From DASUPK01 sp963728875 (lineage in GTDB: Bacteria; Actinomycetota; Thermoleophilia; Solirubrobacterales; 70-9), in NCBI GenBank assembly GCA_963728875.1, contig CAVSLJ010000002.1, positions 372,001 to 436,000 on the forward strand: a DNA stretch of 64,000 nucleotides. The letters are read 5' to 3'. Below the pieces are notes generated by a model that ran no database searches, was not told where the DNA came from, and saw only the letters and a list, made by a program, of their open reading frames with translations. Each line of letters opens with the position of its first letter. Position 1 is the first letter of the stretch. Shown here one piece after another: positions 53,062 to 59,886 of the stretch. Position numbers and translations under genes: made by a program.

Positions 53062-54075
53062 GTGTTGAAGCTGCGGCGGGGGGTCGTGAGTCAGGCGGAT
53101 CCGCTTCGGGTCCGGATCGGCGACGAGGAGCGGCCGGCCTGGGCGGATGAATCGCTGGTCGGCGAGATCCGCGAGGGCGACGAGCTGATCCTCAATACGG
53201 AGGCCCGGGATCTCGGGCTGGGCTCCGGCGGTTTCGACGTGGTGCATGTCAACCTGACGCGCGGGCTCGATGCCCCGGGTGCGCGGGAGGCGACGGCGTT
53301 GAAGCTCAACTACACGTCGCTCCAGCATCCGGTCGAGCCGCTCGAGGCGCGCGAGCCCGAGTCAGTCGCCGGCCGGATTCCCGTCCTGGTGCTCTCGCTC
53401 CACGGTCAGCTTGCGCCCGCGGCCTGGGCGGCTCGCCGCGCGGCTCCGGAGCTGCGGGTCGGCTACGTCCAGACCTCAGGCGGCGCCCTGCCGGGCGCGC
53501 TCTCGGACGACGTCGCCGAGCTGCGGCGAGCGGGACTGCTCGCCGGGCACATCACGGCCGGCTCGGCCTATGGCGGGGAGCTGGAGGCGCTCACGGGGAT
53601 CGGCGCTCTGAGGCCGCCGCCGGCCCGCTCGGCTGGGACGCCGTGGTCGCCGGGCCCGGACCGGGGATCGTCGGGTCCGGATCGGAGCTCGGGCACGGTG
53701 GGATGGAGGCCCTCGATACCGCGCACGCCTCGCTGATCCTCGGCCACGAGACCCTGCTCGCGCCCCGGATGTCGAGCGCGGATCCACGTCCTCGCCACCG
53801 CGGCCTGAGCCACCACACCGCGACGGTCTTGAGGATGCTGCTCGGTGACGTCCGGGTGCCCGCCCCGAACGGCTCGCTCGACGAGCTGCGGGAGGCATGC
53901 GGCGACCGCCATGAGATCTGGCCGCGCGAGGCGCCGGTCGATGAATACGCGGAGAGCGAGCTCCCCAGCGACCCACATGGGCCGCGAGCTCGCGGACGAC
54001 CGCCTCTTCTTCGCGGCGGCGCTCGCCGCCGGCGACGGGCTCGCCGCGACGACGGTGACGGAGCTCGCGGCGTGA
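53062..54075 (+). pseudogene. DUF3866-like gene with two compensating frameshifts
   Basis: The three parts of one protein lie in two frames. Codons up to GIGAL (53610) continue in frame -1 as EAAAGPLGWDAVVAGPGPGIVGSG, indicating a missing G at about 53610; the frame returns near the C4 run at 53963-53966, where removing one C gives ELPATHMGRELADDRLFFAAALAA and the stop at 54073. The restored product of about 337 residues has the DUF3866 signature region MSSADPRPRHRGLSHHT. DUF3866 proteins of unknown function commonly sit beside the Nudix gene in actinobacteria. The TGA overlaps the Nudix GTG by three bases (GTGA). Confidence 0.82.
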
Positions 54076-54602
54076 GCGACGAGCGCCTCAAGAAGGTGGG
54101 AGGCAAGCTCGTCCACCGCGGGCCGATCGCTTCGGTGCGGATGGAGACCTTTCAGTACGCCGACGGCAGCCGCTCCACGAGGCAGGTCGTCGTCCATCCC
54201 GGGGCCGTGTGTGTGATCCCGCACGACGGGCGCAGTCTCTTCATGGTCGAGCAGCCTCGCGAGGCGGTGGAGGAGCCGGCGCTCCTGGAGCTCCCCGCCG
54301 GCAAGCTCGACGTCGAGGGCGAGACCCCACTCGAGTGCGCGCAGCGCGAGCTGGCCGAGGAGATCGGCAAGGCCGCCGGCGACTGGCGCGAGCTGAAGAC
54401 CTTCTACACGAGCCCCGGCTTCGCCAACGAGCGCGTCTGGCTCTTCGTGGCGACAGAGCTGTACGACGTGAAGGGCGTGCAGACGCCCGAGGAGCGGATC
54501 GAGGTCGTCGAGTTCCCGCTCAGCGAGATCGATGCAGCGATCGAGCGCTGCGAGGACGCCAAGTCCCTGATCGGGCTGCTGATGCTGAAGGAGATGCTCT
54601 AG
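54072..54602 (+). CDS. Nudix hydrolase, ADP-ribose pyrophosphatase type
   Basis: A 176-residue hydrolase. The Nudix box is GETPLECAQRELAEEIG within ELPAGKLDVEGETPLE, and downstream YTSPGFANERVWLFVA is typical of ADP-ribose pyrophosphatases that hydrolyse ADP-ribose to AMP and ribose 5-phosphate. GTG 54072 overlaps the DUF3866 stop. The Nudix-xerD order after pyrG matches the mycobacterial Rv1699-Rv1701 region. Confidence 0.93.
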   Translation: MSDERLKKVGGKLVHRGPIASVRMETFQYADGSRSTRQVVVHPGAVCVIPHDGRSLFMVEQPREAVEEPALLELPAGKLDVEGETPLECAQRELAEEIGKAAGDWRELKTFYTSPGFANERVWLFVATELYDVKGVQTPEERIEVVEFPLSEIDAAIERCEDAKSLIGLLMLKEML

Positions 54603-54636
54603 GAGGGACCGGAGGCCCGCCGCGGAAGTACTCCGT

Positions 54637-55602
54637 ATGGCGACAATCGCGCCTGAAAGGCCTGCGAAGACGCAGCCGTCGGAGCGCTACGAGACGCTGG
54701 TGCTCGACTTCCTCGCGCACCTCGAGTTCGAGCGGGGGCTGTCGCGCAACACGCTTGCCGCCTATCGCACCGATCTGCTCCAGTTCGGCCGCTTCCTGGC
54801 GGAACGTGATCGCGAGGCGACCGCCGTCGAGCCTCGTGACCTCTCCGACTTCCTGGCCGACATCGCACAGGGCGACGGCAATGGCCGAGCCCCGTGCTCG
54901 ACCGCGACGGTCAATCGCAAGGCCGCCTGCCTGCGTTCCTTCTATCGCCACCTCCGTCGCGAGGAGGAGATCGAGGATGATCCCGCCGCTCGGCTGGAGA
55001 CGCCGCGCCGCGGCAAGAAGCTGCCGGAGGTCCTGAGCTATGCGGAGGTTCAGCGGCTGCTGGCCCAGCCGCGGGGCGATGACGCGGCCACGCTGCGCGA
55101 TCGGGCGCTGCTCGAGCTGATGTACGCGTCGGGGCTGCGGGCCTCGGAGACGATCTCGCTCGAGATCTCCGACGTAGACCTCGAGCACGGCATCGTCCGC
55201 GCCCGCGGCAAGGGCTCCAAGGAGCGCCTGGTGCCGGTCGGAGGGAAGGCACTGGCGGCCGTCCGCGTCTACCTGCGCTCCGGCAGGCCGGAGATGGTCC
55301 GCTCGAACGACGAGCGCAAGCTGTTCGTCAACTTCCGCGGCGGGCCGCTGACTCGGCAGGGGCTCTACAAGATCGTTCTGCGGCACGCCAAGAGCGCCGG
55401 GCTCGGCGATCGGATGAGCCCTCACACCTTGCGCCACTCCTTCGCGACGCACCTGCTCTCCGGTGGCTGTGACCTTCGCTCGGTGCAGGAGATGCTCGGC
55501 CACGCCGATCTCTCGACGACTCAGCTCTACACGCACCTCTCGGGCGAGGAGCTGAAGGACGCCTACTTCAAGGCGCATCCACGGGCGCACCTGGCTCAAT
55601 AG
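54637..55602 (+). CDS. xerD: Tyrosine recombinase XerD
   Basis: A 321-residue site-specific recombinase resolving chromosome dimers at dif with XerC. A SAM-like N-terminal domain (LVLDFLAHLEFERGLSRNTLAAYRTDL) precedes the catalytic domain with Arg in ASGLRASE, Lys region GKGSKERLVP, HTLRHSFATHLL, and His-Tyr in LGHADLSTTQLYTH. Its position in the conserved pyrG block marks it as the housekeeping XerD rather than a phage integrase. The stop TAG is also part of the mutM -10 box. Confidence 0.94.
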   Translation: MATIAPERPAKTQPSERYETLVLDFLAHLEFERGLSRNTLAAYRTDLLQFGRFLAERDREATAVEPRDLSDFLADIAQGDGNGRAPCSTATVNRKAACLRSFYRHLRREEEIEDDPAARLETPRRGKKLPEVLSYAEVQRLLAQPRGDDAATLRDRALLELMYASGLRASETISLEISDVDLEHGIVRARGKGSKERLVPVGGKALAAVRVYLRSGRPEMVRSNDERKLFVNFRGGPLTRQGLYKIVLRHAKSAGLGDRMSPHTLRHSFATHLLSGGCDLRSVQEMLGHADLSTTQLYTHLSGEELKDAYFKAHPRAHLAQ

Positions 55603-55605
55603 CCT
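55600..55605 (+). promoter_or_regulatory. -10 box, probable leaderless start of mutM, overlapping the xerD stop
   Basis: TAGCCT begins with the TAG stop codon of xerD and is followed by seven bases and ATG 55613. No Shine-Dalgarno. Confidence 0.5.
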
Positions 55606-55612
55606 CTGTCAC

Positions 55613-56548
55613 ATGCCCGAGTTGCCCGAGGTGGAGACGGTTCGCCGCCAGCTCGAGCCGGAGTTGGTCGGAAAGCGAATCGTCTCGGCGTCGGTCCTCG
55701 ATGAGCGGCTGACGAGGCCGGAGCCGCCGCAGGCCCTGGAGCGAGCCGTGCGCGGGCGGGAGGTGACCGCGGTGGCGCGGCGGGGGAAGTATCTGCTGAT
55801 CGGGCTGGAGGGCGGCCGCACGCTCGCCATGCACCTGCGGATGACGGGAAACCTTCTGCTCCGCGACTCCGAGCATGGCGAGACCGCGGATCTGATGAAG
55901 AACGAGCGGCTCGGCGCGCCGCGGCTTTACGAGGCGGCGCCGGAGCCGAGGCACGTGCGCGCCCGCTTCGAGCTCGACGACGGACGGACGCTGGTGTTCA
56001 CCGATGTCCGTCGCTTCGGCCAGGCCGTCGTGCTCGACGCCGGAGATCAGCTGGACGAGTTCTTCGCCAGTCGTCTCGGCGTCGAGCCGCTCTCCGGGGA
56101 GCTCACGCCCGAGCGGCTGCTCGAGCTGGCGAAGGATCGGACGGCGCCGCTCAAGTCCTTCCTGCTGACGCAGTCGCGGGTCGCCGGGATCGGGAACATC
56201 TACGCGGACGAGGCCCTCTGGCGGGCGCGGCTGCATCCGCTCTCGCCGGCGGGGTCGATGAAGCGGGAGCACGCCGCGCGCCTGGTCGAGGGGATCGTCG
56301 GCGCGCTCGAGGCCGGGCTCGACCACGGCGGGGCGAGCATCGACGACTATCTGGACGCGCGTGGGGAGCGGGGCTCAATGCAGGACGAGTTCCTGGTTCA
56401 CACCCGCGAGGGAGAGGCTTGTCGCCGCGATGACGGGGGCGTGATCCAGCGGATCGTCGTCACCGGGCGCTCGACCTACTACTGCCCGGTCTGCCAGGAG
56501 CGTCTGCGGAAGCGCCCGCGGCGCAGGGCCAAGGCCAAGGCAAGGTGA
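55613..56548 (+). CDS. mutM: Formamidopyrimidine-DNA glycosylase with atypical zinc finger
   Basis: A 311-residue base-excision repair enzyme removing 8-oxoguanine and FaPy. The N-terminal catalytic Pro-Glu (MPELPEVETVRRQLEP) is intact, as are MHLRMTGNL, the helix-two-turn-helix (AGIGNIYADEALWRARLHP) and Lys in RRGKYLL. In the C-terminal zinc finger the second Cys of the first pair is missing: EACRRDDGG rather than CxxC, while the second pair TYYCPVCQ is present. A basic tail RKRPRRRAKAKAR ends the protein. It overlaps the next gene by four bases. Confidence 0.93.
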   Translation: MPELPEVETVRRQLEPELVGKRIVSASVLDERLTRPEPPQALERAVRGREVTAVARRGKYLLIGLEGGRTLAMHLRMTGNLLLRDSEHGETADLMKNERLGAPRLYEAAPEPRHVRARFELDDGRTLVFTDVRRFGQAVVLDAGDQLDEFFASRLGVEPLSGELTPERLLELAKDRTAPLKSFLLTQSRVAGIGNIYADEALWRARLHPLSPAGSMKREHAARLVEGIVGALEAGLDHGGASIDDYLDARGERGSMQDEFLVHTREGEACRRDDGGVIQRIVVTGRSTYYCPVCQERLRKRPRRRAKAKAR

Positions 56549-57477
56549 CCGAGCCCGTCCCGCTTCCCGAGGGCTTCTCGGTCGGCCACTGGTCCGACCA
56601 GGCCGGCGGCACCGGCTGCACGGTTGTGATCCCGCCGCCCGAGACGCGCGGCGGCGTCTGCGTGCACGGCGGAGGGCCCGGCACCCGCGAGACGGACACC
56701 CTGCGGCCGCTGGCGAACGCCAACGAGGCGAGCGCGATCCTGATGACTGGCGGTAGCGCCTTCGGGCTCGCCGCGGCCGACGGAGTGGTTCGCTGGCTCG
56801 AGGATCACGATCGCGGCTACTTCACTCCCTACGGGCGGGTGCCGATCGTCCCGGCGTCGGTGATCTACGACCTGCCCTCCGGCGAGGGCAAGGTGCGGCC
56901 GGGCCCGGACGAGGGCTACGCGGCCTGCGAGGCGGCCCGGGAGGGTGTCCCCGAGCGCGGGGCGGTGGGCGCCGGAACAGGGGCGACCGTGGGCAAGCTG
57001 CTCGGCCGGGAGCGGGCAAGCCAGGGTGGGGTCGGATATGCGGCGCTCGTCACCGGGACGGGCCATACGGTGGCCGCGATCGCGACCGTCAACGCCGCGG
57101 GTGACGTGATCGACGAGGACGGCTCGGTGCTCGCCGGTCCGAGGGGGGAGGAGGGTGAAGAGCTTCGCGGTGCCGAGCTGATCGCCGCGATGGAGCAGCC
57201 GCCGGAGCTCCGGGTTCCCGAGGGCAACTCGACCCCGGTCGTCCTCTGTACCGATGCGGCACTCGACAAGAGGCAGTGCTCGATCGTCGCGCGGGCTGCC
57301 ACCGCCGGGATGGGCCGGGCGATCGACCCCGTCTTCACGCCGGTGGATGGCGACGTCGTGTTTTGTCTCGCCTCCGGGCGGGGCGAGCCGGATCAGTTCG
57401 CGCCGTTCCAGATCGGCGCGGCAGCTGCGACCGTCACGGGCGCGGCGATCCGAGACGCGGTGCGCCGGGCTGCGTAG
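56545..57477 (+). CDS. P1 family peptidase (DmpA/L-aminopeptidase-D-esterase-like)
   Basis: A 310-residue N-terminal-nucleophile type hydrolase that self-cleaves into two chains. The nucleophile region reads EGNSTPVVLCTDAALDK, and upstream blocks GFSVGHWSDQAGGTGCTVV, LMTGGSAFGLAAADGVVRWL, GAVGAGTGATVGK and AIATVNAAGDVID are conserved in the family. Substrates vary (beta-peptides, D-amino-acid esters). It overlaps mutM by four bases, so the two are probably co-expressed. Confidence 0.9.
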   Translation: MTEPVPLPEGFSVGHWSDQAGGTGCTVVIPPPETRGGVCVHGGGPGTRETDTLRPLANANEASAILMTGGSAFGLAAADGVVRWLEDHDRGYFTPYGRVPIVPASVIYDLPSGEGKVRPGPDEGYAACEAAREGVPERGAVGAGTGATVGKLLGRERASQGGVGYAALVTGTGHTVAAIATVNAAGDVIDEDGSVLAGPRGEEGEELRGAELIAAMEQPPELRVPEGNSTPVVLCTDAALDKRQCSIVARAATAGMGRAIDPVFTPVDGDVVFCLASGRGEPDQFAPFQIGAAAATVTGAAIRDAVRRAA

Positions 57478-57490
57478 TTCGGCCGCGGAG

Positions 57491-57535
57491 AGTTTTGGTC
57501 AGTTTCACCGCCATAGCGGTCCTAAGTGACCAAAC
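57491..57535. promoter_or_regulatory. Nested inverted repeat before recO
   Basis: AGTTTTGGTCA (57491) is complementary, apart from one extra T, to TGACCAAACT (57526-57535), and between them ACCGC - CATA - GCGGT forms a perfect inner hairpin at 57507-57520. The element fills most of the gap between the P1 peptidase and recO. It could be a terminator, a protein-binding site or a recO leader structure. Confidence 0.45.
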
Positions 57536-57567
57536 TCGTCCGGAGCTATCGGCAACGTGAATGGGCC

Positions 57568-58287
57568 ATGCCCGGGAACTTCAAGACCGAGGCGGTCGTG
57601 CTGCGGAGCATTCGCTACGGCGAGGCCGATCGAATCGTTCATCTCTACTCGGCGACCCGCGGGCGGATCGGGGCGATCGCCAAGGGGTCGCGCCGGCCGA
57701 AGTCCCGGTTCGGGGGGCGCCTGGAGCCGTTCTTCCGCCTGAACCTCGTCCTCTATGAGGGGCGGGGCGATCTATTCACCGTGACGGGCGCATCGACCGT
57801 CGACGGGCACGGGACGCTGCGTTCGCATGGGGCGGCCCTCGGGTCGGCGGGGCGCGCCTGCGACGCGGTGCTGCGGCTGCTCGACTCCGGCGAGCCGAAC
57901 GAGGCCGCGTACAACCTGCTCTGCGCCTACCTTGGGCTGCTCGACGCCGATCCCGAGTCGGCCAGCGCTCCAGGAGCTGCGCTCGCCTTTCGCCTCAAGT
58001 TGGCTCTGGCAGCCGGCTTCTCACCCGAGCTGGCGAGCTGCGCCAGCTGCGGGGAGGCCGACCACATCGCCGCGTTCTCGGGCTCGGCCGGGGGAGTGGT
58101 CTGCGCGAGCTGCGAGGGCGGCGGCTTTGGGTTCAGCGAGGAGGCGCACCGGTTCATGGTCGATGCGCTGGCGCGGCCGCTGTCGGACGCTCCGGAGGCC
58201 GAGCGCCGCGTCGCGGCGCAGGCCGATCGCGCGATCACGGAGACGCTGGAACACCACGCGCACGTGCATCTGCGCGCCGTGGCCTAA
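57568..58287 (+). CDS. recO: DNA repair protein RecO
   Basis: A 239-residue recombination mediator that loads RecA on SSB-coated DNA with RecR. OB-fold start PGNFKTEAVVLRSIRYGEADRIVHLYSATRGRIGAIAKGSRRPKSRFGGRLEPF is clear, with a helical middle and a C-terminal four-Cys zinc site (CASCG and CASCEGG). ATG 57568 begins the homology; the frame is open 42 bases further upstream to a GTG at 57526, which would include half of the inverted repeat. Confidence 0.92.
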   Translation: MPGNFKTEAVVLRSIRYGEADRIVHLYSATRGRIGAIAKGSRRPKSRFGGRLEPFFRLNLVLYEGRGDLFTVTGASTVDGHGTLRSHGAALGSAGRACDAVLRLLDSGEPNEAAYNLLCAYLGLLDADPESASAPGAALAFRLKLALAAGFSPELASCASCGEADHIAAFSGSAGGVVCASCEGGGFGFSEEAHRFMVDALARPLSDAPEAERRVAAQADRAITETLEHHAHVHLRAVA

Positions 58288-58319
58288 GCGGCCACCCCTC
58301 TTCCAGATACAGAATGGGT

Positions 58320-58348
58320 TTGACGTGGCTCTCAGCCTGAGAAAGGAT
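58320..58348 (+). promoter_or_regulatory. Promoter of the exported protein gene
   Basis: TTGACG (58320-58325) and AAGGAT (58343-58348) are 17 bases apart. The layout is close to that at 34970-34998 upstream of another exported protein. The leader of about 70 bases ends in AGGAGGA before ATG 58426. Confidence 0.45.
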
Positions 58349-58425
58349 GGCCGCGAAAGGGAGTCCAAAGGGGAAGCGTCAGCGCAACGCCGGACCGTCC
58401 GTCCTCCGGCGCAAGAGGAGGAAGC

Positions 58426-59076
58426 ATGAAGAAGCTACTCGGACGACCGTCACCGGCGACGGTGATCGCCGTCACCGCGTTGATCGCGGCCCTTGGTGGC
58501 ACCGCAGTCGCAGGCGGGGTGCTGAACAAGAAGACGGTCAACAAGATCATCACCAAGCGCGCACCTGGTCTCTCGGTCGCGAGCGCCAAGAACGCCGACA
58601 AGCTCGGCGGCGTCGGATCGGGAGGTTTCCTGCCCAGCAGCGGCAGCTTCCAGGTTCAGGAGGGGATCGATTCGTTCGTCGCTACCGGGACCTCAACGGT
58701 CTCGCACCCCACTGGCTTTGTGAGGCTGGCAGGCAACACCTCCAGTCAGTTCTTCTACGCGCCGCTCACCGTGCCGAGCCTGGTACAGGGACGTCCGACG
58801 CAGCTCGACAGCGTCGTCTTCTGCTACGCGGCCGACGCAACCGCGACGCTCGACCAGGTGGAGGTGCCGAAGATCACCGACGCAACCGGGTCTTCCAGCG
58901 TCGCCTATCCCGTTTTTGACACCACCAACCGGACCGATGCGGCCTGTCGGACCTATGCGCCGGCGTCGCCGGTGACCGTGGGGCCCGACGACTCTCTCGA
59001 GTTCGTCGTCGAGGCCCAGTTCACCGCGGCGTCATTCATCAGTGTCACGCGGCTGACGGTGAACATGAGCACCTGA
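58426..59076 (+). CDS. Exported protein of unknown function (Thermoleophilia-type)
   Basis: A 216-residue secreted protein. The N-terminus RPSPATVIAVTALIAALGGTAVAGG and the following Lys-rich and SAKNADKLGG segments are typical of a large group of exported proteins in Solirubrobacterales-like genomes. The mature part is beta-rich with two cysteines (VVFCYAAD, DAACRTYAP), probably disulfide-linked. AGGAGGA at 58415 gives a strong ribosome site. No function is known. Confidence 0.8.
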   Translation: MKKLLGRPSPATVIAVTALIAALGGTAVAGGVLNKKTVNKIITKRAPGLSVASAKNADKLGGVGSGGFLPSSGSFQVQEGIDSFVATGTSTVSHPTGFVRLAGNTSSQFFYAPLTVPSLVQGRPTQLDSVVFCYAADATATLDQVEVPKITDATGSSSVAYPVFDTTNRTDAACRTYAPASPVTVGPDDSLEFVVEAQFTAASFISVTRLTVNMST

Positions 59077-59097
59077 CCAGCCACTCGCGGCGGCGGC

Positions 59098-59856
59098 CTA
59101 GCTCGGCGGGCGGTACATCCGCTCCGTGACGCGGAGCTTGACCCCCTTCGGAGCCTTGCTGGCGCGCATGAACCAGGGGAAGAACCGGCCGGTGACCACC
59201 GATCGTTTCTTGCGGTCGTAGGCGCGGAGGGCGTCCTTGACGCATTGCTCGGCGCTGATCATGCCGGGCGGCAGAGGCGTGTCCTCGGTGTGGCCGGCGA
59301 CCTCCTGCCACTCGGTCCTCACGGGGCCGGGATTGACCACCGTGATCGTCACGCCGCTGCCCCGCAGCTCCATCCAGAGGGCCTCCATGAAGGAGATGGC
59401 GAAGGCCTTGGTCGCGCCGTAGGTCGCCTCATAGGGGAGGGGCTGCATGCCGGCGGTGCTGGCGACGGTGATCAGGCCGCCGCGGCCGCGCTCCACCATC
59501 CCCGGGACGAAGGCATGGGTGAGGGTGACGACCGCCTCACAGTTGACCCGGACCATCTCGGCCTCGCGCTTGGGATCGAGATCGAGGACGGGGCCTCGGA
59601 GGCCGAAGCCCGCGTTGTTGACCAGCAGGTCCACCTGGAGCTTCCGGCGCGTCACCTTGGTGGGCAGCTTGTCCGCGTCGGTGGTGAGATCGCACTCGAT
59701 CACGGTGGTCTTGGCAGGCAGGTCCTCCGCGAGCTTCTCGAGGCGGTCCTTCCGCCGCGCCACGAGGATCAGGTCGTAGCCGCGCGCCCCAAGCTGCCTG
59801 GCGAACTCCTCCCCGATGCCCGATGATGCACCTGTGATCAGCGCCGTCTCGGCCAC
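59098..59856 (-). CDS. Short-chain dehydrogenase/reductase
   Basis: A 252-residue NAD(P)-dependent oxidoreductase. The cofactor motif is ITGASSGIGEEFARQLG, Arg residues in LVARRKDRL suggest NADPH preference, NNAGFGLRG follows, and the catalytic Ser, Tyr and Lys lie in TVASTAGMQPLPYEATYGATKAFA. The C-terminal extension (GRFFPWFMRASKAP) is like that of acyl-reducing SDRs, but the substrate is open. GTG 59856 has no ribosome site and lies seven bases after TAGGCT on the minus strand. It is divergent from ppdK across 30 bases. Confidence 0.9.
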   Translation of the reverse strand: MAETALITGASSGIGEEFARQLGARGYDLILVARRKDRLEKLAEDLPAKTTVIECDLTTDADKLPTKVTRRKLQVDLLVNNAGFGLRGPVLDLDPKREAEMVRVNCEAVVTLTHAFVPGMVERGRGGLITVASTAGMQPLPYEATYGATKAFAISFMEALWMELRGSGVTITVVNPGPVRTEWQEVAGHTEDTPLPPGMISAEQCVKDALRAYDRKKRSVVTGRFFPWFMRASKAPKGVKLRVTERMYRPPS

Positions 59857-59886
59857 GCCGCGGAGCCTATAGTCAGGCGTACGCGG
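59857..59886. promoter_or_regulatory. 30-base divergent promoter with overlapping -10 boxes
   Basis: On the + strand TATAGT (59868-59873) precedes ppdK by 13 bases; on the minus strand TAGGCT (59869-59864) precedes the SDR gene by seven bases. The two boxes share the central TA pair, so both genes appear to start from one symmetric promoter core. Confidence 0.5.

Noticed and set aside
54637..55602. Tyrosine recombinase as a mobile-element integrase
   Set aside because: Sequence and its place in the conserved pyrG-Nudix-xerD order identify it as housekeeping XerD; no attachment repeats are present.
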